A DNA stretch of 64,000 nt from Powellomyces hirtus (lineage: Eukaryota > Chytridiomycota > Chytridiomycetes > Spizellomycetales > Powellomycetaceae). The stretch lies in the NCBI GenBank assembly GCA_025526995.1, contig JAHLKG010000001.1, forward strand, positions 1,798,001 through 1,862,000, given 5' to 3'. This document shows, piece by piece, positions 42,891 through 53,866 of the stretch (position 1 is the first letter of the stretch; every line of letters begins with the position of its first letter). The notes under the pieces were generated by a model that saw nothing but the letters and a program-made list of their open reading frames with translations, was not told the origin of the DNA and did not search any database. The translations under genes and the position numbers were made by a program.

Positions 42891-44102
42891 ATGGCACGTA
42901 GCACCAGGAACAGCCCAATGGCAGTAGGAGAACCCGAAGCCGACACACCGACCGACAACCCCGTCGCAATGTTAGCTGCACAATTGGCGGAGACCCAACG
43001 CCTACTGCAGGAACAGATTGCAATGGGAGAGGCCCGCTTCGAAGCCCTTCTCTCAAGGATTCCGACCCCAGTCCAACCAGCGGTTGCAACACCGCACGTC
43101 GACATCATCCTGGCGGAAGAAAACCGCGCACGAATGCAAGCTGAGAAGGAACGCCGCGAGAACCTTCGCAAGCAGCTGACACACTTCAACGGAAAAGGGA
43201 ACAGTGAAGAAATGGTGTCAAAGGTCGACGAGTTCCTGAAGGTCCACAAGCGCTACCTTGAGGCAACCGACTTCAGGACGGACCACCGGGACGTCGACCA
43301 CATCTCGGGGTACCTCAAGGAAACCGCCGACAAATGGTGGCAAATGCTCAGAGATGCCGGCGACCAGCCCACAACATTGGAAGAATTCACGAGGATCCTC
43401 CGCATCCGCTTCTACCCCGCCAACTTACGAAACACCGCAGAAGCAAAGATGAAGCGGTTGGTTTTCACCAATAGCATATCGGAGTATATCGCCAAGTTCA
43501 ATACCCTTCGGGCCCAGATCGCGACGCTTGACGACAAGGAGCGGCTTACCCCAAGGCAAGAACGTGACTATTTCTTGACGGGATTCTCGACCAACCATGT
43601 CGGCCAGCGCATTCGGGACCACTGCTATGCCGCAATCATGAGGAATAATGGCGCCGAGATCCCGATCCCCGAGCTACAGAATGAAGCTCTACTACGCTAC
43701 AGGATTCGAGGCTATGCGGACGATGTCGCACGGGTAACCTCCGACGGGAGGAGACGTCAGTACGCTGCAGTCCAGCCGGCTCAGGTACATCGAGGGAACT
43801 ATCAAGGACGAGAAAGGGGACGCCACACCCCCTATTGCTCAGGTCGTCCCACACGCGGTATGGACAACTACCAAGGGATTTCACGCCGTGAGCGCACCAT
43901 CTACGACGAACGCCGTGAGTGCAACAAATGTTTCAACTGTGGGGGCAAGGGGCATTACGCCCGTGGGTGCCCAGCAAGTAAGGGTAAAACCGGTGAGCAT
44001 AGGACGTTCGCCGCCCCTGTAGAGATCACCGAAGGGTCCGGAGACGAGGCGGCCAGCGACGGGGGCTCAGTCAACAGCTCGGATTTTCGCCCCGGGTGCT
44101 GA
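42891..44102 (+). CDS. Gypsy-4 Gag
   Basis: 403 codons from an ATG 17 nt after the primer site. It has an N-terminal heptad region (AAQLAETQRLLQEQIAMGEA), a capsid domain (DHISGYLKETADKWWQMLRD, FTRILRIRFYPANLRN, LTPRQERDYFLTGFS) and a CCHC knuckle CFNCGGKGHYARGC near the end. It forms the virus-like particle and binds the RNA. The frame is fully intact. Its stop overlaps the -1 frame of pol, as expected for -1 frameshifting. Confidence 0.95.
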   Translation: MARSTRNSPMAVGEPEADTPTDNPVAMLAAQLAETQRLLQEQIAMGEARFEALLSRIPTPVQPAVATPHVDIILAEENRARMQAEKERRENLRKQLTHFNGKGNSEEMVSKVDEFLKVHKRYLEATDFRTDHRDVDHISGYLKETADKWWQMLRDAGDQPTTLEEFTRILRIRFYPANLRNTAEAKMKRLVFTNSISEYIAKFNTLRAQIATLDDKERLTPRQERDYFLTGFSTNHVGQRIRDHCYAAIMRNNGAEIPIPELQNEALLRYRIRGYADDVARVTSDGRRRQYAAVQPAQVHRGNYQGRERGRHTPYCSGRPTRGMDNYQGISRRERTIYDERRECNKCFNCGGKGHYARGCPASKGKTGEHRTFAAPVEITEGSGDEAASDGGSVNSSDFRPGC

Positions 44103-46438
44103 ACGCTTGCACCGTCTCAGTACCCCAACCCCGAATGCAAGACAAGATCCCCACGGACAGACCGGGACCCCGCATTCACAGGAAGACATTTGTGGTCCAC
44201 GGGAAGGTACAAGGGCACTTTGCCTGCATCCTAATCGATACCGGATGTAACACCCTGATCATCAGCGACACTTGGGCCGCCAAACACGGCCTCCGGACCT
44301 ACACCTCCCCAACTCCGCTGGAGGTCCGGTGGGGCGACAGAGCGGGAAACTACGGGGCAACAAAGATGACCTGTGGGGACCTCTTGGTGTTCACCAAGGA
44401 GAAGATCATCTACCGGGAGGATACCGTACCGTTCGTGGTCGCGCCGATCAGGGTCGATGCCATACTGGGCTTGCCATTCATATTGGGGCTGGACGTCCGA
44501 GGGCTTTTCGACCAAGGGGGCTTTCCAACGATGACGTTCTACCACGACGGCCAGACCCTCAGCCTTCGAGCCAAATCGACCAACCGCCACTGGGAAGCAC
44601 CATCCGCGTGCGCCGCCAGTCTACTCTCCCCACGAGGGGTACGGCCCCGCAGATTCCAGCCGGCGAAGCCAGCACTCAATGCAGAGGGAATCTACATGGC
44701 CAAGCAATGGAAACGCTTGATGAAGAAGGGCGAGATCACTGGAGTCTTCGAGGTACACATCGTAGATGCGATTCCAGTCGCAGAGGCTCAATTTGTACGG
44801 ACGGTCGACGCCAAGAAAAGGGCAATCTTGGAGGAACGACGCCACACCAATACTGAAGCCAAGGCGGCAGATCAAGAAGACCCGCTAGAGACGCTGGCAG
44901 CCGACCATCCACTCCGACTGACCCTAGAAAAATACGTCACGACGCTATTCACCGAGCAGTCAGGCATGCCTCCGGACCGAGGCGAGGACAATTTCACCAT
45001 TCGGCTCAAACCCGGCTCGAAGCCCGTGATGCAGCCACTCCGGCATTTGAGCCCTGACGAACTGGACGAGCTCGGCCAGCAGATGCAGCGTTTAATGGAC
45101 AAGGGTTGGATCTCACACTCTCGCAGTCCGTGGGGCGCGCCCGTCCTATTTGCCCCAAAGAAGGACGGCAGCCTACGCTGCTGCATTGACTACCGGGCAC
45201 TGAACAAGATGACTCACAAGGATGCCACGCCACTTCTGAACCTCTCGGAGCTGCGCGACAGGCTTGTCAACATGCGGGTATTCACCGCGATCGACATCCG
45301 CGACGCGTACCACTGCATCATGATCCGACCGGAAGATAGGGAGAAAACAGCGTCCCGAACACGTTTTGGACATTTCGAATACAATGTTCTACCTTTCGGC
45401 TTAACTAATGCACCTGCTACATTCCAGCGACTAACCAACAAGCTCTTGGGCGACAAGTACAACGCCTACGTGATCTCATACCTCGACGATATCCTCATAT
45501 TCAGCACCGACATGAGTTCGCACATTCAGCACGTCGACGAGGTCCTCAAGACCTTGACGGAACATCGCCTCCACGTCAAACCCAGCAAATGTCAATGGGC
45601 GGTTGACGAAGTCGAGTTCTGCGGCCACCGAGTCGGCAAGGATGGCCTAAGTATCGCCCCCTCCAAGGTGACCGCGGTCCGGGAACGACCTCGCCTGACC
45701 AACTCCCTGGAGCTCCTTAGCTTCATGGGCCTCGTCAACTATGTCAAGGAATACATCCCCGAGTATGCACAGATTGCCCTACCCCTAACGAATCTGCAAT
45801 CCGGCAACTGCCCATGGCAGTGGGGTGACAAGGAAGATCGAGCGTTCAATCGCTTAAAGGAATTATGCTCCTCGGCACCCACCCTAGCGTACTTCGACCC
45901 GGCGCTCGACACCTACTTGTTCACGGACGCATCGGGCTACGCCTACGGCGGATGGCTGGCGCAGCCGGCCAAAGGGGATTTCCCTTACCCTCACCCACTA
46001 CCAACCACCAAATCGGGCTTAGCCAACCTTCCGCAACTTCGCCCGGTGACATACTACTCCCGCAAGATGCAACCCGCCGAGACTCGATACCCCGTGCATG
46101 AACAAGAACTACTGGGATTAGTCAAGTCCATACGCGCCAACCGCCATTACCTCATCGGCCGCCCATTCCGCTTGTTTGTTGACCACAAGTCCCTGATCTA
46201 CCTCCAGGAACAACCCCACCTGTCACGTCGCCAAGCAGGCTGGGTCGAGTTCCTCCAACAGTTCGATTTCTCAGTGGAATACCTCCCCGGCACATGGAAT
46301 TCGATCGCCGACTTCCTCAGTCGCGACCCGACTTACGCCCCCAAGTGTGCGACCTGCCAGGCCAAGATCGACGTGGTCACCGCCATTGTGCAGACGGAGA
46401 AGCCCGTCCGGGACTATCCCCTTTCGAGATTGACCTAG
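44096..46438 (+). CDS. Gypsy-4 Pol: protease, RT, RNase H (truncated)
   Basis: 780 codons in the -1 frame relative to gag; the GTG at 44096 is only the first possible initiator in the window of overlap, so frameshifting is more likely. Protease ILIDTGCNTLIIS; RT RSPWGAPVLFAPKKDG, LPFGLTNAPATFQ and SYLDDILIFS; RNase H LFTDASGYAYGGWL and VDHKSLIYL, ending SIADFLSRDPTYAP. After a few more residues (CATCQAKIDVV...) the frame stops at 46438. The integrase zinc and catalytic regions are missing, so the element could integrate only with an enzyme supplied in trans. Confidence 0.92.
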   Translation: MLNACTVSVPQPRMQDKIPTDRPGPRIHRKTFVVHGKVQGHFACILIDTGCNTLIISDTWAAKHGLRTYTSPTPLEVRWGDRAGNYGATKMTCGDLLVFTKEKIIYREDTVPFVVAPIRVDAILGLPFILGLDVRGLFDQGGFPTMTFYHDGQTLSLRAKSTNRHWEAPSACAASLLSPRGVRPRRFQPAKPALNAEGIYMAKQWKRLMKKGEITGVFEVHIVDAIPVAEAQFVRTVDAKKRAILEERRHTNTEAKAADQEDPLETLAADHPLRLTLEKYVTTLFTEQSGMPPDRGEDNFTIRLKPGSKPVMQPLRHLSPDELDELGQQMQRLMDKGWISHSRSPWGAPVLFAPKKDGSLRCCIDYRALNKMTHKDATPLLNLSELRDRLVNMRVFTAIDIRDAYHCIMIRPEDREKTASRTRFGHFEYNVLPFGLTNAPATFQRLTNKLLGDKYNAYVISYLDDILIFSTDMSSHIQHVDEVLKTLTEHRLHVKPSKCQWAVDEVEFCGHRVGKDGLSIAPSKVTAVRERPRLTNSLELLSFMGLVNYVKEYIPEYAQIALPLTNLQSGNCPWQWGDKEDRAFNRLKELCSSAPTLAYFDPALDTYLFTDASGYAYGGWLAQPAKGDFPYPHPLPTTKSGLANLPQLRPVTYYSRKMQPAETRYPVHEQELLGLVKSIRANRHYLIGRPFRLFVDHKSLIYLQEQPHLSRRQAGWVEFLQQFDFSVEYLPGTWNSIADFLSRDPTYAPKCATCQAKIDVVTAIVQTEKPVRDYPLSRLT

Positions 46439-47121
46439 GCCGCGTTCCCCGGGTACCAAACCAATGGGTAGCACCTAACCCCGGAGGGATGATAAGGCAA
46501 TCGGCACGAACCGCTGTGGAGAGACGGATTAAGGAATTTGCCGACGTGAGTCGCATCGTGCAGCAACGGCTCTGAGATGCACAGGACCAGCAGGCAAAGT
46601 ACTACGACCGCAAGAAGCACACGGAAGCATACCGAGAGGGTGACAAGGTCTTACTCCATCGTGAGGGTATCGCGATTACCAGCGTCACCACAAGGAACAA
46701 AAAGCTGGCTGAGCAATGGATTGGGCCATTCACAGTACGCGGCAAGGGGCTGCATCCTGACACCTACGAGCTTGAACTACCCAAGGAGTTCACCGGATTG
46801 CACCCAGTCCTTCACGTCAGCATTCTGAGACGTTACCATGACCCGGGCGATACCCCGTACAGACAGGTCACCGCTCCGCCTGAGCCCGAGAAGGACGAAG
46901 ACGGTCAGGAGACCTACCAAGTGGATAAGATCCTAAATGCCAAATGGCACAGGAACACCGAGCAGTTCTTAGTCAAGTGGACAGGTTACGACAGCACCCA
47001 GAACACGTGGGAGCCGTATGCACACGTGAAGGGGACGACCGCGCTGGAAGAATGGCTCCGGGAGCACCCCGGAGAGGACCGTGGCCAAAGGCTAGCGGCC
47101 AGGCGACGTAAGAGAACCTAG
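46439..47121 (+). pseudogene. Gypsy-4 integrase C-terminus and chromodomain
   Basis: It resumes with FEIDLGRVPRVPNQW (the end of the integrase core region), then YYDRKKHTEAYREGDKVLL, GPFTVRGKGLHPDTYELEL, LHPVLHVSILRRYH and a chromodomain at about 46909..47070 (ETYQVDKILNAKW ... FLVKWTGYDSTQNTWE). One TGA (near 46573) and frame changes interrupt it. The preceding catalytic D-D-E part is absent. Confidence 0.85.
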
Positions 47122-47179
47122 ATAGTGAGCTGTACCGTAAATTACAAGAGAGATGCTACTGGAGGTAGAGGACATTATA

Positions 47180-47970
47180 GTGCGAGATTCCGGCATCGTT
47201 GGACGATGGCCGGAGGCTGTTGGACAGCATGCCTCGCTGGACGAGATGCCGGCATCGTTGGACGATGGCCGAAGGCTGCTGGGCAGCATACCTCACTGGG
47301 TGAGATGCCGGGATCGCTGGGCGATGAGCCGACGGCTTGCCGATGCAAGGTGACCGGCACCAGATTTGCATGGCGGCGTACCTCGAGACCTGCGGGGACC
47401 ATGGCCGTGGTACATACCTACGCGAAGGGGAAGAGAAGGGCTTCGGCCAAGATACCGGCATCGTTTGACGATGGGCCGAAGGCCGCTGGGCGGCATACCT
47501 CACTGGGTGAGAAGGGTGATGCTGGGCATCGACCGGCTGCCGATGCAAGGTGACCGGCACCAGATTTGCATGGCAGCGTACCTCGAGACCCGCGGGGACC
47601 ATGGCCGTAGTACATACCCACGCGAAGGGGAAGAGAAGGGCTTTGGCCAAGATACCGGCATCGTTTGACGATGGGCCGAAGGTCGCTGGGCAACATACCT
47701 CGCTGGGCGAGATGCCGGGATCGCTGGGTGATGAGCCGAAGACTGCAAGGCAGTAGACCTCACGATGTGAGATGCCGGCATCGTTTGACGATGGGCCGAA
47801 GGTCGCTGGGCGACATACCTTGCTGGGCGAGATGCCGGGATCGCTGGGCGATGAGCCGAAGACTGGGAGGCAGTAGACCTCACTAGGTGAGATACCGGCA
47901 TCGTTGGACGATGGCCGGGGAACCGCTGGGCGGTCTTCCCAACGGGGAAGTGTGATGCAGGGCATCTACC
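47180..47970. repeat. Tandem repeat array of about 60-bp units in gypsy-4
   Basis: At least eight units begin GAGATGCCGG(C/G)ATCG and continue TTGGACGATGGCCGAAGG or GCTGGGCGATGAGCCGAAG. A longer unit of about 190 bp, containing GCATGGC(G/A)GCGTACCTCGAG, is itself repeated (47346.. and 47549..). It lies between pol and the antisense gene. Open frames seen across it on both strands are by-products of the period. Confidence 0.85.
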
Positions 47971-48184
47971 ATGAGCACCATAGCCGGGAGGAAGCCGAGT
48001 GACATTGGACACAGCGGACGCATACGAAATGCTATAAGGCTCAAGGGAGCACAGCGATGAGAAGGCAAGTACAGCGATGAGATTGTGGTACTGAATTTGA
48101 TTATACGGGCCGAAGGCCAGGCCCCAAAGGAGCAACAGACAACAAGTGAAAGTATGTACAAGAAGGAGGGGGGGGGAGAACTAA
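47971..48184. other. Gypsy-4 spacer between repeat array and antisense gene
   Basis: About 210 bp holding no recognised feature; it should include the 3' end signals of the antisense gene. Confidence 0.4.
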
Positions 48185-48878
48185 TCAACCAATCTTGGTG
48201 AAGGAGAATTGGCACCGGTTGCCATGGCACCGGTCGCCCAACCCGCACCGGAGGGGGGTGTAATTTGCCACGTTCATCTCGCTGCGAAGTGAGCTGAGTT
48301 AGTCAGGTAAGACAGCAGCAGGCCAAAGAGTACTACTTACGCGCGGACGTGGCCCATGCAGTGGAGATGGTTGCATGGAAACATGCGGAGGTCCGCTCCG
48401 ACATGGTTGCAGCCAGCGAACTGGCACCCAGCGGGGATGGCCGCAAAGAAGAGAACCCGGCCGCAGTGGGGGGCGCCGCACGTCAACTGGCCCTGAGGGC
48501 CGTCGTTCTGGAAAGCAAAGGAACGAAGGAACCACACCGTTAGGAAGACATCAAGCCGCCTCTCAGAGAAGGGGGGGGACATACCGTGTCATCGGCCGCC
48601 GCCACAATGCAGGGCCGGCACACCAAATGGTGGCATTCCGATGTGAACATCTTGCTCTTGCGGAATTGGTTGCACTTCCAGCAAGAGGGCAAGTCGGCCG
48701 ACCTCTCGGGGGTGGACTTTTCATGGACCGAGGGGTCCTGTAGACAACAAGGGAAGACGGGGAACATGAGACGAGTTGCCACAGCCGAGGACGAGCACCG
48801 ACCCCTACTCACCCGGGCGGGCTGGGCCCGCTTGGTTGCGCCTTTTGCAAGTTGCTGGGCGGGCCGGCGCTTGCCCAT
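48185..48878 (-). CDS. Spliced antisense RING-like zinc-finger gene carried by gypsy-4
   Basis: Four exons, complement(48185..48281, 48341..48507, 48585..48737, 48813..48878), 160 residues. The three introns (75, 77 and 59 nt) have consensus donors GTGAGT, GTATGT and GTAAGT and acceptors CTACAG, TTCCAG and CGCAG; all joins keep frame. The N-terminus is basic (MGKRRPAQQLAKGATKR). Then SCWKCNQFRKSKMFTSECHH and LVCRPC give Cys-x2-Cys-x11-Cys-x-His-x2-Cys-x2-Cys, the RING spacing. Further Cys/His pairs follow (CGAPHC, FAGCNH, PCNHLHC, RCGLGDRC, CHGNRC), so several zinc ions are likely. RING proteins are usually ubiquitin E3 ligases; activity is inferred. The gene is opposite to gag-pol, between the repeat array and the 3' LTR. 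The exact family was not recognised. Confidence 0.75.
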
Positions 48879-49381
48879 GGTGGTGGTGGTGGTGTTGGGG
48901 GGGGGGGAGGAGAGTTGTTGGGGGTGTCAGCCATGGTGTGTGTGTGTGCGTATGTGTGTGTGTGTGGTGTGAGTTCGTCGAGCTACAAAGAAAAGAAGAG
49001 CGAGAGGGGGAGATTCAACGGGCAGTACCTTTTAAAGGCTCGACCTGCTTGGGAACGCTCGGAAATTCAGGTGTTAGTGTTTCATCCCCTACGGAGCGCA
49101 GCAGATGTTACTTATCGAAATCCGCATGGAGGAAGCTACTCGTGATTCATCTAGGGCCCCTGCGAAGAGAGAAATAGACTTTCCGACGATTTTGCGCACC
49201 ATGAAGGGCGGAGACTACCCGTCGGAGACTACCGCGACCCGACCCGCGCCAGGGCCGCCTCCCCAGCCTCATCTTCCCACAACCACGTCAGCATCCGTTA
49301 ACCTGCCGCCGCCCGGCTTAGGCAAGCTTCGCCTCGCTGAAGAGATTCGAGCCTAAGAGATAGTCGCGAATCTAAGGGGGG
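48879..49381. other. Gypsy-4 region upstream of the antisense gene
   Basis: It contains a GGT run (48878..48895), a G-run and a GT microsatellite (48937..48970), presumably with the antisense promoter. A plus-strand frame 49105..49356 (Pro/Thr-rich) has no recognised domain and no ATG-proximal support. The polypurine tract AAGGGGGG is at 49374..49381. Confidence 0.5.
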
Positions 49382-49656
49382 TGTAATGAGGCGTGGCTCA
49401 CCAGCCTAAGCCTAGACACGCGTCGGGAAGGGTCCCGCGCGAGATGCATGCTAGCGTCAGCATCCCGAAGGGTACTAGACCTCAGGGATGGCCACGGATG
49501 GCCATCACGTGACCAGGGCCGCTCCGCGGCCTAGAAGAAAAGTAGGAATGCTCCGACGAAGGCGCATTCAAGACTTAGAGATCTTACAGTAGAATTAGAC
49601 ATAGGGAATTCCCAAATAGAAGACTAGACTCTGGCAACGGACCTAGTATTATTACA
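49382..49656 (+). repeat. Gypsy-4 3' LTR
   Basis: 275 bp. Compared with the 5' copy the only difference I found is GAGATGCATG in place of GAGATGGATG. Confidence 0.95.
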
Positions 49657-49661
49657 GGCAG

Positions 49662-52600
49662 CTATGTACTCTGCTTCGGTCGTACTTTGGGCGGTACACT
49701 TCTGCTTGCTGCTTTTCCACAGAACAGGAAACCCATTGTAAAGGGCCAAAATACCTGTAGTGGACGTACGGTCGGTGAGTTCTCCTGCATAATCCGCATC
49801 CGTGAATACGCGTAGGCCACGCGGATCATTTCGTTCAGATGTGAACTTGAGGGCGTAATTGCGGGTACCCTTCAAATAGCGGAAAATGCGTTTAACATTG
49901 TTCCAGTCGGAGTTGGTAGGTGCGGCCACGTGGCGCGCAACGTAACCGACTGCAGTGGCGATATCCCATTGCCATGTGATGGAGGCTCAAGTGAGGACCC
50001 CCACTGCTTCCTGATACATTTTGAGATTTGTGAATGGTGTTGAATCCTCTGGTTGTTGGTTACACGCTGACACGGCGTACGGAGTGGAGACAGGATGGCA
50101 GTCGCTCATGCTGAATTGTTCAAGAGCGTCGTCGATGTACTTGACATTTGAGATTTTGAGGGTACGAACAGGAGAGTCGAAGTCAGATTTGTAGACAAGA
50201 CCAAGGTGACTGGTTACGCGACCTTGTTCCGTAAACTTGAACTTCGAATGTAACTCCATCTTGCTGTTTGCCAGAATCTCCGGATCCTTCGCTGCAATGA
50301 GCAGATCGTCAACGAAGACGAGAATAAGGACCAAGTTGTCGTTTGACGGAGGTGTACGGTCGTCTGTCGCGTACTTGAAAAAGATACACAGGCATACAGA
50401 AACCGCTTTGTAGCCAAGCTTTAACAGTGCAGTTTTCAAGGTCTCATACCAAAGAAGAGGTGATTGCTTCAGGCCGTAGAGAGCTTTCAGTAGCTTCAGG
50501 ACCCAATCGCCTTTGGGGTGATCCGGATCTTCGAATCCCTCAAACTGCTCGATATAGATATCCTTATCAATATCACTGTTAAGGAAAGCGGTGACAGCGT
50601 CCATGCTATGGATGTCCAGCCCGTGCTGGACACAATCCGCCAAGAAGAGGCGTAGCGCTGTGAATGGTAGCGTAGGTGAGTATGTATCACCAAAGTTGTG
50701 ACCAGGTTGTTGAGAGAAGCCTTGAGCCACTGCTCTGGCTTTGAACTTGTTAAAGGTGCCATTGGGATTGACCTTCGTTCGAAAGACCCATGTTGTTCCG
50801 ATCACGCGCTTGTTACGTGGGCGCTTGGTGAGCTCCCATGTACCGTTGTCGACCAGGGATTGGTACTCAATGCATGCAGCCTTAAGAAATTCCTCCTTTT
50901 GAGGGGTTTTCATCGCTTGCTTCCATGTCATGGCGTTTTCGTTGATCGTTGCTTGAGTCCGCGTGCAAGTGGCGTATGCGGCGATGGGGTCATCCCGTCG
51001 TGTGCCGATATCGTACGCGGCTACTCGATTCTCCCAGTCATCCAATGCTGTAGTATCGAGTAGTGGAAGTCGGGACTCCCAAGTAGGTTCGTGATATCCC
51101 TTCCACTTAACCAAGTACTCTTTTGTGTGCACCTTACTGCGGCACTCGTCGAGAATCGCCTCCACGGTGTATTCGACGTCATCCTCCTGACTCTCCTCAT
51201 CTAGAAGGTCAAGATGTGCTGGGTCCTGCTGATATTTGGGTTCGAGTCCCAAGTCTTCTTTGAAGATCACGTCTCGTGACACTTCGACCTTGTCGGTAAC
51301 AGGATCCCATACCAGATACCCCTTGGTACCTGAGGGTTGAGCATAGCCTACCAAGTAAGCCTTCTTTGCTCGATTCCCCATTTTATCTTTTATCTCATCC
51401 TTTGCTCGTTAGAACGGAATACGCCACGCACCCAATACGCCGAAGATGGGCAACATCCGGACGACAGCCAAACAATATTTCATGCGGCGTCTTCTTGTTG
51501 ATGCGGTTGTACGTAAGGGAATAGATGTAACCAGCCGCTACCAGTAGAGCAGGCCAGAATCTTCGGTATAGTTTCGTATCCACGAAGGAGGCCCGGACCC
51601 TGTCCAGCGCCGTGCGATGCCATCGTTCGGCAATCCCGTTTTGCTGACTTGAATAGGCCGCGGACTTTTGATGAGTGATACCATTTTTCAATAGGTACTC
51701 TAGAACCTCGCCAAAGTATTCGGTGCCTCGATCCGTACGTAGAATCTTGATTTGTCAGTCAGTCTGTTTCTCAATCCAAGCCTTGTAGATGAGAAACTTT
51801 TCGAGTATGACTGCTGAATCCTTTGAAGGAATAGGGAAAACAGTCACGTATCTGGATGTGTGTTCAATGAACTCCAGCGAATAGCTTGATCCTTTGTAAC
51901 CAGGGATGCGAAATGGTCCCTGTAGGTCTGAATGAATCAGCTCACAGATCTCCCTGGTTTCAGCATTACCAAGGGAGAATGGAAGACGAGCGGCTTTTCC
52001 CAGCATGCAGGCTTCACAATCTTTGAAGTCGCTTAGATCCCCCACTACGGACCAACCCTCCGTAACCGATGCCATCTTCTCCAGGACGTGTTTGCCAACG
52101 TGTCCAAGACGAGCATGGGCGAGTGTAGGAGAGACTTCGACCGTGCATACTTCTGAATCTGACAACAGACTTTCAGACAGTAGCGTACCTTGCAGGTAAT
52201 ACGCGTTGTTGCGGCATACGCCTTTGGGATATCTTTGCCGTCTCACGTGAAAATGACGTCTCCATTCGATTTGAAGAGCACGTCAACGCCTTGATCGTTA
52301 CATTTCGCTACCGATACGAGGTCTCGTCGTAATCCTGGCACATGCAGGACTCCGCCCAACTTGAGCGGATTCGGATAGTCGTTAACTTCTACTCGTACCG
52401 TACCTCGAACTGTAGAGGGTAGTGATGTTTTGTCAGCAAGCATAACAGCTCTGACATCACTGTACACGGTTGAGTGATCCAAGGTCGCTTTGTGAGGTGT
52501 CATGTGGTCCGTAGCGCCAGAGTCGATGGGGGGCTTCATACGGTTGTTCTTGGCGGACCCAGACATGTAATGCTTCCACAGCATTTGTGCTAACAGCACC

Positions 52601-53658
52601 ATCAGACAACTCCTTCGTCTTGTTCTTCTCCATCTCGGATTTGAACTTCTTTAACACTTCGCACTCCTGTGTTCGGTGTTTAGGGTCTCCACAGGCCCAA
52701 CAACCCGACTTTTGGGTTTGGCCTTTGTTTGATGGAGTAGATTCCTTGTCCTTCTTGCCGTTCGTTGACTTCTCCCCGTGGTTCTTGCCACCCTTTTGTT
52801 TCTTAGAGGCGTCAGTGTGTGCGGCACCTGGTCACGTATCCGTTGTGATCCCGCTAGGTTTCTTAGCCATGTTGGCGGCGATCCTGGATGCAGCGGCCTG
52901 TAAACTGTTGGTTCTTCCTGAATCAACGTCTTCAAAGTCATGCCACGTCGTAATTTCGTTCCTTTTGTTTGGTGAGAGCGACTGCCACCAAGTGTATGCC
53001 CATCCTGTGAGTTTCGTAGCCACAAAATCCACGAGAAACTCGGACGGAACCATTTCGTACTTCACAACTGTCTCAATCTTGTCAATGAACGTTCGAAGTT
53101 TGACCATATTGGATTCTCCATTGTAGGACCCAATATCTTTCAGCGTTCCATCCACGAAAGCCTTTGCACCTCGACTGTCGACGATTTTGGGCGTCACGCT
53201 GTGTACGCTCGATGTCGGTGACGTAGGGCGGCGTTCGGTTGGAGAGCGTTGGTATTCCTGTTGAGCTCCAATCTCCTGATTGTACTCTGTCCACGGTGCA
53301 GCAAACCCGTCGTTGCGAGTGGGTGATGGTGTGCGTATGCACCGTTGCGCTGTACGTACCTGAGGGTTGATCGGGATGTTTACATCCTGATCCATGCGCC
53401 ATTTCATTTGGCGCATTTCCGTTAGTTGGGCTAGAGAATTCTCAAGCCGATCTAACCTATCCATGTCCGCCCCACGCGGGCGTACATGCACGGTGTTCGC
53501 AGATTCCCCACTTGGGAATGCCGCTGGAGTACTGTAGTTGATCGTTCTGTAATCATCCGTACTGCTTGATAGGGGACGGGTATCGACCTTGCCATTGCGT
53601 CAGTCGATGTTTCGGGTACGCCCTTCCAATGCATCGTCGCCCTCGTTGGCGTCGACAC
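49662..53658 (-). pseudogene. Copia-2 gag, protease, integrase, chromodomain, RT and RNase H (5' part)
   Basis: Gag at about 52832..53658 (broken into two frames; DRLENSLAQLTEMRQ, LTGWAYTWWQSL). Zinc knuckle CWACGDPKHRTQEC near 52700; protease PPIDSGATDHM near 52530; integrase HARLGHVGKHVLEK, CEACMLGKA, HSDLQGPF, then SSQQNGIAERWHRT near 51650. Chromodomain at about 51022..51180. RT in 49987..51381 with ALYGLKQSPLLWYE and VFVDDLLIAA; RNase H TDADYAGELTDRTSTTG runs into the gypsy-4 insertion at 49661. Several stops and frame changes show it is defective. Confidence 0.9.
51022..51180 (-). other. Chromodomain in copia-2 between integrase and RT
   Basis: DVEYTVEAILDECRS, then EYLVKWKGYHEPTWES, then LDDWE. 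The motif set Y-x-VE-x-I, LVKWKGY and TWE is clear. An acidic linker (LLDEESQEDD) precedes it, as in copia-1. Confidence 0.85.
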
Positions 53659-53866
53659 TCAAAGGCGTTGGCTCTGCCAGTGTATCATTACAGGCAGAGT
53701 TCCCTCCATTGCTTGGGGATGTCCATTCACCAGGGCACTCGTGCGCTTTTCTTAGCAGCACGATCTACGGCTCGTTGTAGCGTATTGGACCCTGGGGTCC
53801 GTCGACCCGCTAGGCATCTTAACATACTACGAGTGTACCGGGGGCTCGTTTCGTTGCCTACCATTT

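Larger units (their letters stand above)
42588..49656 (+). mobile_element. Gypsy-4: young, integrase-deleted chromovirus with a spliced antisense gene
   Basis: 7.07 kb with LTRs of 275 bp that differ at a single base, flanked by perfect GGCAG duplications (42583..42587 and 49657..49661) inside copia-2 RNase H. Interior: gag, pol lacking most of integrase, a 60-bp tandem repeat array, an antisense four-exon gene, microsatellites, polypurine tract. Confidence 0.97.

Noticed and set aside
44231..44856. Frames opposite and beside gypsy-4 pol
   Set aside because: The pol frame carries DTG protease and RT motifs; the others have none.
47156..47965. 269-codon minus-strand frame and several plus-strand frames over the tandem array
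   Set aside because: They repeat the 60-bp period and have no independent protein character.
47180..47970. Possible CRISPR array
   Set aside because: The units are adjacent with no unique spacers, the setting is a eukaryotic retroelement and no cas genes exist.
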